Assembly: GCA_008933995.1 (NCBI GenBank)
Contig: WARS01000025.1
Span: 3,455,477 to 3,519,476 of the forward strand
Reading direction: 5' to 3'
DNA length: 64,000 bases
From: Datnioides undecimradiatus
Lineage: Eukaryota; Chordata; Actinopteri; Lobotiformes; Datnioididae
Below, one piece after another: positions 1 through 12,700 of this stretch. The position numbers and the translations under genes were made by a program. Numbering within the stretch: the stretch's first letter is position 1; every line of letters starts with the position of its first letter. The notes below the pieces were generated by a model. It searched no databases. It was not told where the DNA came from and saw only the letters and a list, made by a program, of their open reading frames with translations.

Positions 1-2379
1 GACAGAAGTCAAATGCATACATAAAATTAGAAGTGTTTAGGTCTGTGCATGTGTGTGTTTCCGGGGGTGTGAATGTGCACAGGAATGTATGTACTGTAAT
101 AGCTCTGCTCTACCAGCGCAGTTATAGGAGGCATTAAGCCATTCCCCAGCATGCGATCACTGCCAACACCCAGTTGCCAGGGGCTCCGCTCTCCCCTGTC
201 TCTGCGATGTGAGATAATGTAATCTCTTGATTAGAATACTCATTACGTGAAATGAGGTTTTCTTATTCACTCACTCGTGTTATTATTTCCTGACCGATTG
301 TATCAATATGAAGACCCCTCGTCCATCCCACCCCTCTGTCTTGCCGTTTCTCTCGTCTCTTGCTTTCGTCTTTCTCTCCCACTCTCCATCTCCATTTCCC
401 ATGCTCCTTCCTTCTTCAGCATCATTCCTGCGGCCTCTGTATTACGGTCTCTCAATTACCCAATACCTTGTGCATACCCCTCTTGCTCCTTGTAATTTCC
501 TTCTTAATCTCATTATCTTGCTTTCTTTTTCTCTCACAACTCCCACACTCCCTTTCGCCCCCTTCATTTAGCCCACTCTGTCCTAGAGAGTCGCATATCA
601 GCAATGAGAGAAATTAAATTCCTCCTGCCCCCACAGTGGCTCTGTCAAGTTTTATTGGATACTGAGCCAGCTCTTATCTCGCATCTGAAGGCACTCAAAG
701 GGGCAGGAACCTACACAGCATTGGTCAAAATTTGGTTACGATCATTGTTAGTGCCTCATCGTCAGTTTGTTTTTCCTCAGTTTCACAATAACTGCTGTAA
801 CACTTTTTAAGGCAGTGCTCGGGTATTGCCTGCAAAATATGAAATTTAAAAGTGATAATTGGTATGAAGGCTTGAACAGAAGCAGACTGTGTTTTAGTAT
901 CTTTCCCCCTCTTCCTTTTTTTCGTTAAACCATTTGAATCTCCGCCTGTCTTGCGCCTCGTACTTATAGCAGCTCACGTGTTTGACATGCACAGAAACCT
1001 CTCGGTAGGTGTTACTTCCCCCCCCCCCCTCACTCTGAGAGGTGGAGAAACCGGGTTGACCTTTCCACATGACACACCAGCAGACAGATGCAAGAGCCGA
1101 CAGACACACTGGGCGTACCCAGTTACAAGGCCTCGGCAGGGAAAACCGCCGCTCATCTGTGTGTGACTGAGGCCTGGTAGTCTTAGATTGGTGGGGGGGG
1201 AAGGTAAACACGCTTTTGAAAGTCAGGATTTGTGTAATGATTCTAATCCCTGCTCAGAAATGCTGGAAATGTGTCCGCTGGCTGTTAATTTGCCACTTTG
1301 CAATTTTTCAAGTGGCTTATGGTAGAATGTGTGTGCGTATATGTATTGATAATTTTTACCAATTTTGAGTTTATTTTCTACGTGCACACCATTGGATCCT
1401 TGATTGCTTTTTTCAAGTTGTGTGTATGCATACATATTTAATATAATTTCTTCTTCTTCTAAAAAAAAAAAAACAAAACAGCTTCAACAGCATTTCACAA
1501 TTAAAACTGGCAGAACTGACGTGATGTTCTTTGAGTAAACATGTTGCCAAAACGACATTAGCAAGAAAATCCACAGGTTTCTTTTTAATCATTAACAAGA
1601 TGGAAGTCACAATACACTGCGAGGTAATTGGGTAACATAGTTCATAAAAGATCACAGTTCATAAATTCCATGCACTCTTCATTAGGACTACCCAATGGGG
1701 GTGTTATTTAATGTATATTTGGCACAGAGTGTCTGTTGCCATTGACGTCCATCACCCTTTGACCTTGTCGGACGTTCGGTTTGAAGCGTGTGAGTTAGTT
1801 AATTAGCTCGCCATTTGCGCATCCTGCAAGGATTTGTGACTGGGTGACTGCTTGCCATGTCCGTTGTCTGCCGCGAGTGTGTGACCGGAGTGCAAATCAC
1901 ACTTTTAATGAGTGGCTTCCTCTCTGCAGCCGAGGAACTTTGAGCCTGCGTTCAAAAATATGGATAGATGCTGACTATCTGCCTTCTGAAAGAGCCGATT
2001 TCTAGATCATAGGAACTTCACCAAAGAACTCGAAGTTTTGCATATGAACTGCAGCAAAAGATACAAAAGTGGTCCACAGGGGCTATGGATTTTTAAAAAA
2101 AATTCAGCTCCAAATAAAGAGTAAAATTTTTAAAAAGCAAACTTTGACTAAATTGACTTCCCGTCCCTGCTTTGTGGCGCTAAACAGGAAAGTTGCCTTT
2201 CCCTTCAGCACTGATATTTCCTTTCCTTTCAAGTTTTAACATATTTCCTCCTCCTATAGAGACTTTTAATGTTCTTTGCCATTTCTTTCTAATCTTGTCT
2301 TTTTTCCCCTCCCTCTATTTTGACTCAGAAAAGCACTTATAGCCTAAACAAAACTTGCCTCGTAAATGAATCATTTTAT

Positions 2380-2780
2380 TCCCATAGATTAACCGAGACA
2401 AAGACGAGGTGTTTTGTATATGCCAAAAATATATAAATATACAAGCGCCTTAAATATGCAGCGCCTTCTCTCGGCTCATCAACGCGGTGAAAACGAGGCG
2501 AATTGAACTGCCAGAGAGCAGCCAGAAGACAATGATCTCTTTTAATTAGATATGGAGCGCAGACATCGCCATGTTGTTCTCGCCCAACATTTTAATCAAT
2601 GTGTCACATTTACTCTGCCCTCCAAAGTGCTGTCATATTTACATATCGCTGAAGCGCAGTGAAGTCTACCATCTCCACGGTGTTGCGAAGTCTCCTCTGT
2701 CTCGGCTCCACACGCACCCCGCTCACCCCACCCATATCAAATACATCAAAATCACAGGAGACTTAATCAACTGCTGACAT
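2380..2780. promoter_or_regulatory. Candidate conserved non-coding element
   Basis: A balanced-composition block without simple repeats, set in A/T-rich intron. It carries dense short motifs: ATGAATCATTTTATT, CCAAAAATATATAAATA (an A/T core of the kind bound by MEF2 or SRF), CTTTTAATTAGATATGG and TTTTAATCAATGTG (homeodomain-type cores). The call rests on texture only. No alignment was possible. Confidence 0.3.
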
Positions 2781-5619
2781 ATGTTTTTGCTATATTGTCC
2801 TTGACTGGTTGATCCAATTTATGACATATATATTTTTATACATGCATATTATATCTCCTAGGCTATTATATGCTCAGCTTTAAATAAAAAGTTTCTCAGA
2901 TGATGTAACTGCAGCGACCCAACTTTTACATCAGCGTGTGTTGCCTAAGCGATAGATGTTATAGTGCTACTGGTCCAGCAGGTGTTTTTCTACATGTGCA
3001 GTTTAAAGATCAGATAATTCACCCCTCTGTTACCATGAGTATTCTCACATTCTTTCAGAGATCCATGTCGCTGTTTTGATGGCAAATAAAAACCAAAGTG
3101 TTCAAACTCAAATGTTAATCCTTGTAATTCGGTAGATAAAGAATATTCATTACATTTTCAGGAAACTGACTTTTTACTTCAAGGATACCATAATTGTAAA
3201 GTTCATGCATAATTTAAACCATTTGTGGAGAATATTAATATGGTCAGGTCCGGTCTATGTTTTGATATGGTTAATCTATTTCGTCTCCTCTTTTGCTATT
3301 CAGTTAAAAAGTGATCCTTCCCCTTTCAACATATTCACAGCTATTCCGTCTCATAAAATGAAAATTACAGGCACACATATGCTATTTTAAAAGAATAGTA
3401 TCCATAGAAACCATTCAACACTAAAATCTATTTTGATATTCCACTTTCTTCTTCTTTCTAAAACAATAAATGCACCAATAAATGCTTTGCATAAAAAAAA
3501 ACAGCACGTTGAGTACTCGACAAGGACACGGAGAGAAATAAAATGGGTTTCAGTGAACACGTAGGCACATCTTCCCTTGCTCCGTCAACAAGATAGCCTT
3601 CAAAAGATTGACTAGATGCAGTACGCTCCAGGTGGGAACCCCCACTGGTTAGCGGTAGTTCAGTGCTGCGGGAGTAGTTGTGGCTGAAGCTCTGTCAGAA
3701 TTCGTGAAGGTTATTGAAGTTTTGGGAACACAATCAATACAGGGTGTATAAAGAACACTTTCTTTGACGGCCAAGGACACTTTGGACTTAAACTTCAAGC
3801 AAGCAGCAAGGGATATCAGTCAATATGTTTTTGTGACAAGACACCAGCCAAGGGATTTAGTGGGAAAACAGCCGATTTCAATAAAGCCTTGAGAAAGGAA
3901 CAAATTGTTGAGATTGTTCTCTCGGCTACTTTTTACATGACTTAATAAGAAGGAGAAGTTGGAAACGAGGAAAGAGAAAATGAAGTGATATTTATTTCTT
4001 TAATTTTAGCCAATCGACTGCCGAGCTCATTCAGTGACAAGTGCTCACCTGCAATGCTTTGAGTGATTCTCTCTTAATTGGGCTGATTTGTCAGGTGTTA
4101 GGGCCCTAATGGACGGGATGGAGGATGAGTACGCACTTCCTCCGAGCATAAAGGGTAACATCAGGATGTTTGGTTTGCAAGAAATAAATGGGAGTGCTGG
4201 TAATGAATTGCACAGGCAGACTTCGATGGAGCTTTTCCCAGTTTTTAATAAAACTTAGCACTCAGCCCAGTGGACTGATTTAAGTTTGGGACGAGACCCA
4301 GGCCACTCGAATTTGAATCGAGGTTGTTTGGTTGATAGAATTACATTGAATGGTTGAGGTGGAAATGATTGCCTTTGTCAGGGGAGCCCTTGAGAAAGAT
4401 GCAAGTTTTGCATGTGCCCACTTGCGCACACACACACTCACATACTTGAGCTGATGTGAGCTCTTGAGCTTTGTCTTCATATCTGGTGTGAAGAGCCATT
4501 TGCAGTGTTTCGCGTCTTTACATTCCACCCCCCTTTTTTCCAACCACCGTTTCACAGATTCACCCATGAATACTGATTTTTAGTGAATTCAGGCAGTTCA
4601 TTTCGTCCTCCTTCTGTTTCTCCATCAACCCTCCATTAGCGGAAGTTATGGTGGACATTCGCTCGACTAATGTAGCGTAGAGTTAATGTTTTCCCTAAAC
4701 TATCAAGATCAATCTGGACTTGTTTTTTCAGTTGCTACGAGGACTCTGATGTTTAAATGCTCAATTTTCAACCTGAACTGATAAGACAGGGAAAGACACA
4801 TGAGTATGTTTCCATCTGATACTACAGGTTGCCAGAATTAAAGGTCTTGAGAGGGGGGAGAGAGTGTGTTAACGTTATATTTGCGTAATTCTCATTTCCC
4901 ATACTCTGATAGCAGAGCCAGTGACGTCAGGCGTTATCAATGCTTCAGCTTTTAGAACTGGATCCCATTTGGAACCGGGCTCTGGGGACCATTGCTACCT
5001 AATATTGTAGACCTGTGAATTAGTTTGCCTTTTCATTGCCTTTTGTGTCCCCATTATCTACTAATTACAGTTTTCTATATGTCTCAATGTATCCCTGACC
5101 TTCAGCTTATCCGATTTCATCTTTTGGTCCCTCTTATTCATGCAGCACAAATGTTTCTGTCCGTTTGACTTGTTTATGATGCAGTTCCTTTTCTTAATTC
5201 CTTATTTTGTTGTCCTTATTTTTCATACTTTTTTGTCCCCTTGTAAGTGTGCCTCGCTGACAAGCCACGCAGTCCCACACAGGAAACAGTAATAGGATCC
5301 AGGTCTCCTTGTTGCTTGAGTAATAGTGATTTTAATGAGATTTCATTCGCTTGACCTGATGGTTAAGAGAGGGGAGGAAGGAAAAAAGTCTTTTCATTGA
5401 ATGGAGACAAGTATAATACATCCGGGTCATACGTGTAATTGTTTTATTAGCGATTAGCAGACGGAACACAATCTTTCATTGACAGGATGGAGGGTATTAA
5501 ACAAATTATGCATTAAACAAAACAAATATCTTTAGATTTATCTGATATCTTCAATTTGGAGCAGGAGGAGAGGCTTTGCTCCAACGTTGTTTCTATATAA
5601 ACGCAGTTACAGAACATTG

Positions 5620-5651
5620 TTATTATTATTATTATCATTATTATTATTATT
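5620..5651. repeat. TTA/ATT trinucleotide repeat
   Basis: Ten or so TTA units with one CAT interruption at about 5635-5637, in the first intron segment. Confidence 0.95.
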
Positions 5652-6330
5652 GAAGCACATTTAACTTGAACTGGTGGTAGACAGACTATCGCAAGTTCAA
5701 TGTTGGCTTCATCATCGGCCTCTGCGTTAGATAGGGATTGTAGTTTGGCACGCATGATTCCTTGTGCTTGAGTAGAGTCGCTGACAGGTGAAGATGACGA
5801 TGACTCACTCCAGTGCTCATAATTAACATGATAATGTATTTCAAGAATAAATTGACTTAGATTAAATAAGATGCTGCCGTGATGCATTTGTAATTGTAAC
5901 ACTTTGCCGCTTATAAAAAGCAACGAAACTAAGACACTTTCTTGACAAACAAAGATGAAGTCTTCAGTTTCTGAATTTGTTCTTTTATTCTCAATAATTA
6001 GTTTTCACAATAAGATTGAGATATATTTAGTGAGTGTCATCCTAGCCACGTGCAACAAGACAGAGACACTGGTTAGCATTTGTTTGGCTTTGTAACAAAG
6101 TGACTTTGATAGGACCAATGTTGCACTCGTTGAGGCAGATGTGTACATTTTAACATTAACAAAAACATTTTTCTGGTAAAGTTTGTGATTGAAGACACAT
6201 TAGTGACACTGTCGACTGAAGGCTTGTGCTCTGCTCAGAATTACCCGGAGCTGTGGGGAGACCAGGCTTCTTTTTTAACTCACTTAGAGGTGTTAGACCA
6301 GCGACAACTGGTTAATTTAACTCGGCCTCT

Positions 6331-6538
6331 TGTGTTCTCTCTTTGTCTTCCCTCTCTCTTTCCGTTCCCATTTTCCCTTTAGCATTCTGTTCAGTGTTCA
6401 TTCTCTACCTATAATCCTTTGCTCTTTTCACTCTACACAACTCTTTTCCACCTTTATCTCTCCCTCCTCCTTTCTCTCCGTCTGTGTTGCTTTCTTCCTC
6501 CCATCCCTCTCTTCCACTATCTTTCTCTCTGTCCTAGC
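6331..6538 (+). repeat. Pyrimidine-rich block
   Basis: About 200 bp of TCTCT, CCCTC and TTTCC words. The matching purine-rich block lies at 7325-7505 on the same strand. Overlapping Phe/Ser/Leu-rich open frames are compositional. Confidence 0.75.
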
Positions 6539-6539
6539 A

Positions 6540-6740
6540 GTCCAGTTAATTGCCTCCAAAGTTCACTCTGTCTCTGGGCTAATGCAATTTAAGTAGGGTC
6601 GGAGCCCCTTCATCAGCCCAGTGCTGGCATTTCATTAAGTCTACTTGGGCGTTAGCTTGCAAGCAAGTGGGGGTTTCGCTCCATCAGCTCATCATTAGTA
6701 ATTAATACACTGATAGGATTAGCTGTAGCATGAGGCTAGT
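6540..6740. promoter_or_regulatory. Candidate conserved non-coding element
   Basis: Sits directly after the 6331-6538 pyrimidine block. It contains CATTTCATTAAGTCTACTTG, a TTGCAAGCAAG element and CATCATTAGTAATTAATACA with two overlapping homeodomain cores (TAAT/ATTA). No simple repeats. Texture-based call. Confidence 0.3.
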
Positions 6741-7324
6741 GGCAAGTGAACCTGGTGTTGCCAGTTGGAGAGGGTGTGTGTTGTATGGCCACCGGCGCTG
6801 CCTGTGATGTGGGGAAGCGTGTTAGGGAGTAATTACATGTACGGTGCAAGGCTCTGTGTATGTGTTCAACTTTTCACGAACATTTGTGACCAAGTGTTAC
6901 GACACCAGACTCGTCTGACCTAACATCAGAACGATTTTAAATGAAAAAAAGGTGCACTTAAAAAACAAAAGCTGACTCATTTTTTGTGGTAATCCGCCCA
7001 AACTCATCAAGCTGGTTCAGTTCTTCAAACAAAACGCTACTTGCTTGTGCATTACTTTATCGTGGATACACATGCACATGTGCGCACATGAATTAACAGT
7101 GATGTTAGCATGTGAAGGCTTTCCCATGCATGACGGTGGGGTGCTCTCCGCAGCGTTAATTACATCATTATGGCTGGGATGGATCTCCATCTGCTCGGCC
7201 ATTACTCCTGTCCCATTCTGGGCTGACCCACACTGCGCCTCAGAATTAGACACACACGAGCTAAATGGCCCTGCTAAATTATGAAGCTATTAGATATGGG
7301 AGGCTATTTTGGAACATATGTATT

Positions 7325-7505
7325 CACACAGAGAGAAAGGACCGAAGAAGGGTGTGAGAGAGAAAGGCGACGATGAACAGAGGTAGATGGAGCAACAGAG
7401 AGAAAATAGAAATGTGAGAAATGAGAGATGAAGGACTGAGAGATTTTGAAAAATGAGAACCAATGAAAGCAACAGAGGGAATGTGCAGATAGAATGATAG
7501 AGTAG
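7325..7505 (+). repeat. Purine-rich block
   Basis: About 180 bp dominated by GAGAGAAAG, GATGAA and AGAGAAAATAG words. It is complementary in composition to 6331-6538. Confidence 0.75.
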
Positions 7506-8558
7506 AGGAAGTTAACTTTCTCTGTCTGGCCAGCGTTTCAATGCGCTTGTCCTTAGCTATTGTTAGAAGTTGATAAGATTTTCATGAAGCGTGATCAGAC
7601 GTTGATGGATTTCCCCATGGATCATGTAGACAGACGAGGGAAATGGAAGACAAGGCTTTTTACGGCACACAGTCATGTCGGCGGCCTTTTTCTGTCTCAC
7701 AGTTTGGACTTTTTTTGTTGTTTTTCATGATTGGCTCCGTCGACAGCGTGTTGCCATAAATTGTGATTCGTTGTAGCAGCGCAAGCCACACCAAATACAA
7801 AACCTACCGCCTGGGATGTCCATAACTGATCTGCGTGATGCGTATCTCTGCTGAACAAGGCATTTTTTTAATTGCAATTTTTACATTAAAAGTGATATGA
7901 AAATAAGATAAGTCTTGGAACAATACAACAAAATTGAAAGCAGTGCAGAAGAGATGTACAGATACAACCAAAGTGACACTGGACAGGGAGTGAGGTAAAA
8001 TGTTTCCATAAGCATTTCAGTGAAGCTCCAGACATTTGAATACAACACAGCATAGAAAACTTACTGAGCTTTTGCAGTTCCACGCTACCGATATATATTT
8101 TTTCAGCACATTCAGCTTTGTTGGACCGTGAAATCCCCAGAGGTGGGGCATAATCTGATGGTAAATGTTTGTAAATATAAGTCTTTCTTGTACCTACAAC
8201 TTAGAGGCAGTATTGCTGCACAAATGCCTTTATACAGAAGGTAAAATAGGTGAATGACTTGATAAGTAAACAGAGTTTACAGGATATGATTATGAGTGCT
8301 AGGTTTAAAGTCATTAATAAGCTGTGTTAGGTGTTACATTATGATATTAGGGGCAGCATATAAATGTCATTAATTAGGGACTGATTGTTTTGAATATCAC
8401 ATCAGTTGTTAGTGGATATTATAGGAAATGATCTCAGCTTGGAGTCCATACGACCAACTGCACCGTCAGCCCCTGCAGTTAAAACTAGTCCTGATGTCTG
8501 TCTTACCGTCATCCTCCTGCTTTTTAGCTTTTGACCTACTGCTCCGTTTGTTGTTCAG

Positions 8559-8704
8559 GTGCTGCTTATGGAGTATCTGGATGTGAAGAACAGCCGCAGT
8601 GCCACGGAGCCGTCGGCTCAGCTCTCCTATGCCAGCACCGGGAGCGAGTTTGCAGCTTTTTTCGCAAAGAAAAAACCCCAGCGTGCCAAGCAGTCGCTCT
8701 TCAA
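8559..8704 (+). CDS. exoc4: EXOC4 coding exon (first in window)
   Basis: This 146-nt exon follows a TTGTTCAG acceptor and ends before a GTAAGA donor. It begins in phase 0 and encodes 48 codons plus two bases of a split Lys codon. The peptide starts [13 protein letters not shown] and contains [17 protein letters not shown], a nearly invariant vertebrate EXOC4 stretch, then KQSLF. The region belongs to the helical-rod (CATCHR-type) body of Sec8 used for packing with other exocyst subunits. There is no catalytic activity. The Lys-rich KKKPQRAK patch is exposed-looking and basic, but I do not assign it a function. No frameshift or stop is present. An 82-codon antisense ORF over this exon is a shadow. 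Confidence 0.95.
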
Positions 8705-8829
8705 GTAAGATCACACACTTTACTTTACATTTCTAACATCTAATTCCTTTGCATATTATAATTACTATCTCTTTGTTTCCTGTTGTGCTGTCTTGTTCCC
8801 ACTTGTTGAACCTTCTCTGTGGTTTCCAG
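8705..8829 (+). other. exoc4: EXOC4 short intron (125 bp)
   Basis: A GTAAGA donor and a GGTTTCCAG acceptor bound this intron. At 125 bp it is by far the smallest intron in the window, flanked by introns of more than 8.5 kb and 12.6 kb. It is pyrimidine-rich towards its 3' end, and nothing else is visible in it. Confidence 0.93.
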
Positions 8830-8918
8830 GTTTGAATCGTCTTCCCATGCCATCAGCATGAGTGCCTACTTGAGAGAGCAGAGACGAGAACTCTACAGCA
8901 AGAGTGGAGAATTACAAG
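8830..8918 (+). CDS. exoc4: EXOC4 coding exon (second in window)
   Basis: This 89-nt exon carries one base completing the split Lys codon, 29 codons, and the first base of a Gly codon. It encodes [18 protein letters not shown] followed by [11 protein letters not shown]. This is one of the best-conserved parts of vertebrate EXOC4, differing from the mammalian sequence I recall mainly at a single Ser/Lys-Arg position. The donor is GTGAGC. It is separated from the previous exon by only 125 bp, so the two are probably spliced as a unit. The phases (2 in, 1 out) mean skipping this exon alone would shift the frame. Confidence 0.95.
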
Positions 8919-8924
8919 GTGAGC

Positions 8925-9640
8925 GGGGCGGATAGAGGGATGGACTGAGGAACGGAGTGTAGAGAAAGACAGTGCGGGGCTGCAGACGCCTCCTGAGCAG
9001 CTGGATTGGAGTCGTGAGGTGAAGATGGGTGGAAGGGGAGTGAGATGAAGGACGGGAAAGAGCGATGATGAGAGCAGAAGGTGTGAAAAGTATTGACAAA
9101 ACAGCGGAGGAAATGGGAAAATATGACAGAGAGAGAGGAGAATAAATTGGGCAGAGTTTGCAGTGTGTGGGAGAGAAAAGAGCAGCAGGGACACGGAGAG
9201 AAGGTTCAGGTCGGGTGGCGGGTTGAAGGGAGGGAGGGAGAGAGGTTAGAGGTGCATGGGTTGAGTAAGAATAAAAGAAGAGAGCTGAGTAGAAAGATAG
9301 GGACCTCTAAGCTTATTGAGGAGACAGTAATAATGGCTAAGTGCAGATAGATACATGAGTAGGGAGATTATAAAACGATGGCAAACAGGTGTGCAGGTGT
9401 GCATCTTGTCTTTAGTGGGAACAGGATAGAGAGATGGCGTAGGCAGGGGGTGTGGAAGGATGCAGCGATAGAGCGATGGAGGGATTTGGGGAGATGGAGA
9501 GGCAGAATGAGAGCACAAGGGAGCTGCATAACAAAGGTGCAGCGGAGACGGGAAGGGCGTGTTGCGGGTCGAGAAGTTACACAGAAACGGGAGTGTGGAG
9601 AGGGAGACAGCAATAGAGAAGGAGATTGACGAGAGGCAGG
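8925..9640 (+). repeat. Purine-rich (GA/GGA) low-complexity block
   Basis: About 700 bp dominated by GAGA, GGAGG and GGGAG words with only scattered pyrimidines, starting just after the 8918 donor. Several open frames run through it on both strands purely because of composition (for example 9246-9878 on the minus strand, which is Ser/Pro/Leu/Arg rich). I read no protein from it. Confidence 0.8.
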
Positions 9641-9693
9641 GAGCAGGGTGACTTTGCAGAATCCGCCTACAGGGAGAGGCCTTGAAAACCTCT

Positions 9694-9723
9694 CGCGCGC
9701 GCACACACACACACACACACACA
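9694..9723. repeat. CG/CA alternating purine-pyrimidine tract
   Basis: A CGCGCGCG run passes directly into (CA)n, giving 30 bp of uninterrupted alternation. It closes the purine-rich block that fills 8925-9640. CG plus CA alternation is the classical sequence type for left-handed Z-DNA. Confidence 0.9.
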
Positions 9724-12700
9724 GACACGCACACACAAAATAGCACAGTGAGTGAGCTGCACAGCCAGACCCTGGAGAGTCTAAGCTGTTCTACCGCTCC
9801 TGCTTCTTCTGTTTCCCTCTCTTTCTCTCTCTCTCTCCCTGGCTCTCTGTTTCTCTGCCGCTGACCTTGAGGTTTCAATCAGCGGTGCCTGACAGCACTG
9901 TTTGTCTGCTACTGCTACTTTTCTTTTTCACACTGAGCTCCTCATTGACATTGTTTGGATAAAATAGAAAAGGTAGCAGATGGAATGAGACACTAACAGT
10001 AAAGTGATTTTAATCTGTAGAGACTCCATTACACATGCAAAAATGATCCTTTGACAATATCTGCGTAACTAATTATCACTTTTGAGGGTAAACTATTAAT
10101 ATGATGGAGAATTAATGAAGTTTCTCCAGGTATACAACTTAAAAATAAGGAAATGTCTGTCTTGACGTACTAAAGTACATTTCCGTGCATGTAGTAGTAA
10201 CAAAAAATAGCGCTTATACAGTGGCTAGTCTGTAAATGTATGCAAAATGTACTGCCTTGGCTCCCCTTGCCACAAAAAGAACAGCATTGATTAACTGTGG
10301 ATAAAGGAAAACCCAAAATGGTCTTCAAATAAGAGCTCACTTCTTTTTTTCCCCTTTCTTCCATCTGTCGGCGCCTCAGAAAGAAAGGGGAAAAAAGATT
10401 TTTTTGACTGGCTGAATGCCTCGGAGCGTTTATAAGAAGATGAGATTTCTCTGGGCTTTCATTTCACCTGTCACAATGCGTAGCACCGGCCACAAGCCTA
10501 GGCCGGGGCCTGAATGGCTGCAAAGAGATTGAAGGAGTAAGAAATCATTTAGAAAGTGAAATAAGTCGGCTATGATGGAGGGAGGGGAAAGATGGATGGA
10601 GGGAAGGAGGGAGGGAGGGGAAGGTTAAAAGTCATTGTTTTCATCAGGGTCCAGCGCAGAAGCCATTAAGAGATTTCTGAAGGAAGAAATTAGAAAAATA
10701 TGTATTGAGACGGTGTGGAAAGGGACTTTTTCTCTCTCCTCAAATTAAACTTACTGTAGTGAGGGAGGGAGAGGAAAGGAGTTAGAATGAGAGATTGAGT
10801 TGATGAGTTCTTCTGGCTGCGGGATTACTCAACACTTAAAGCTTAGTCATGTGTGTCTCTTAGTCTCTCAACTTGAAGTTTCCTAAACTCTTCTTTTTCT
10901 CAACGGTCTGCTTCAAGTCAATATAGTTATTAACTCAGATGCTCACCAACACGGCCTCGGAAATAAGACTTTGATTGTTCGTTTTAAATCCAGCCATGCA
11001 CTGTTAACAAAGGAAGAAAAAAATGGTCACGCACTAAATAGAGTACAAAGTCGGGAGTGCATTTGTTTCTGTAGTTTTTGCCGAAGCCTTGCTGTATTTG
11101 TTGCATTTAGTACTTTTGTGAATACTATCACTGCACATGCGGCTGTAAAACATATTCTAAGGGGCTGCAGTATGTCGAATGTATTTCTTCATGTTCACAG
11201 ATCTTTAAATAAAATTCAGAGCAGCAGTGTTTGAACGGAACGTGTAACGATTTCGTAACCTCTCCACAGTCACATATCTCTAATGGGTTTGAAATTAATC
11301 TGTAATATCTGTAATTTATGTCTCCTGAGTGTTGTAAGGACCCGCCATATATCATTACACACATGCACGCAGCTACGCAGGCGCGTATTCACGTGCGTCA
11401 CATACACATGCAAACACACCACGGGGGGGCGGAGGAGAACTTAATTGCTTGCCTTCTCCACTGAAACACGTCTGGTGCGCTTCAATTAATCCGATGCCTC
11501 ATCTAAAGACTCTATTATAGCTCCATATGTAGCCACATCTGGAATATGTGTTCCAAATGTATGTAGTGCGACCGCCAGCCAGAGCGTGTGTCTGTAGTGT
11601 TCACATAGACAGCAGGTCTTCAGCCGTCTGTCTAAATGTGTACGTAGTGTTCGCGGGTGTGTTTCCCCATCCTCGGAAAACCACTACTTCAGAATCACAG
11701 AGCCTCCAGATTCAATCACATTCCCTATGAATAAATTATGAAAATAACAATTTTCCAGCTATAGATGTGTTACTATCGCCCCTATTCCTCTGCGTGTCTC
11801 CCAACCACTAGACTTTTACATCCTCGCCCTCTGCTTTTTTATTGCCCCTCTATCGTGTGTGTAGGCAGCGGATGACTCGGGGTACACCCCAGTGGTCATC
11901 TGGGAGGTGAAGTGTGAATACATCCCAATAACTACTGCAGTCTTGCGCCGTGCCGAGTCAGTAATGCCTTTCCAACCTTTTTTTTTTTTTTTTTTTCCCT
12001 TCAGATTTTATTTCTCTTTGTGTCACGGCCCTTCGTTGTGTTTCTTGCGATATTGCCTTGCCCCGGGGCGCGTTTGAAGTGACAGAACCTCCCCCCTCAC
12101 TACGTGACAGCCGCACACAAAGGCTGCCTATCAACAACACGCGCTTGCCCTGGATATGCACATAAACAAACATGCGCACCTCAGACTTCCACCCCCCCCC
12201 CAGGTCCCTGCGGGCACGTACATATACTCCCATTCCCAGCTCTCTCCCACATCTGACCTCCCCCAACTCCTAAGATGTGCTCATAATCAACTTGGTTCCA
12301 AATCTATTTCACACATTCCCTGTTTTCCTTTTGATATTCAAATAGACTTGTTCACAGGGTGTCCAGCGAACAAAAAGAACAGTCTGGCTGAGCCCAATCT
12401 AGTTACAAACAGCTCTCTCGCTGCTCACCCCTTTATACCTAATGCTCCGTCTGAGGTAGAAAAAAAGCCTATGTTGTATTAAGGGCTTCTTGTTTATGTA
12501 TAATAGCGTCATGTTCCCATGAGCGGGAGAGAAACAGCGAGAGGAGGAGGAGGAGGAGAGTGACGGCTGAGGGCGACCAGAAGTGGTGTTCCTTGTCAAG
12601 CTGATTTGTACACCCCAGTGGGGAGGGGAGAGGGAAGAGGTGCAAATGGAAAAATGTCTTGTGGGAGACACAAGTGGAGGTGATGTTGGGTGGGATATCA

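Larger units (their letters stand above)
1..8558 (+). other. exoc4: EXOC4 intron (5' end outside window)
   Basis: No coding exon is recognisable here. In particular I did not find the preceding EXOC4 exon, which should end just before the VLLMEYLD codons, so this intron is at least 8.5 kb. Contents: a pyrimidine-rich stretch at about 310-560, an A/T-rich region at 2050-3480, a TTA repeat at 5620-5651, a pyrimidine-rich block at 6331-6538 with a purine-rich block at 7325-7505, and several conserved-element-like stretches (about 120-250, 2380-2780, 3990-4140, 6540-6740, 7100-7290). It ends in a pyrimidine-rich tract and a CAG acceptor at 8556-8558. Confidence 0.85.

Noticed and set aside
7045..7284. 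Open frames on both strands over the same 240 bp
   Set aside because: No homologue recognised. More like conserved non-coding texture than an exon, with no EXOC4 match for the missing upstream exon.
8466..8714. Antisense open frame over the first EXOC4 exon
   Set aside because: Shadow of the real coding exon on the + strand.
9246..9878. 210-codon minus-strand open frame
   Set aside because: Entirely within GA-rich and CA-repeat sequence. The translation is low-complexity Ser/Pro/Leu/Arg with Cys-Val repeats.
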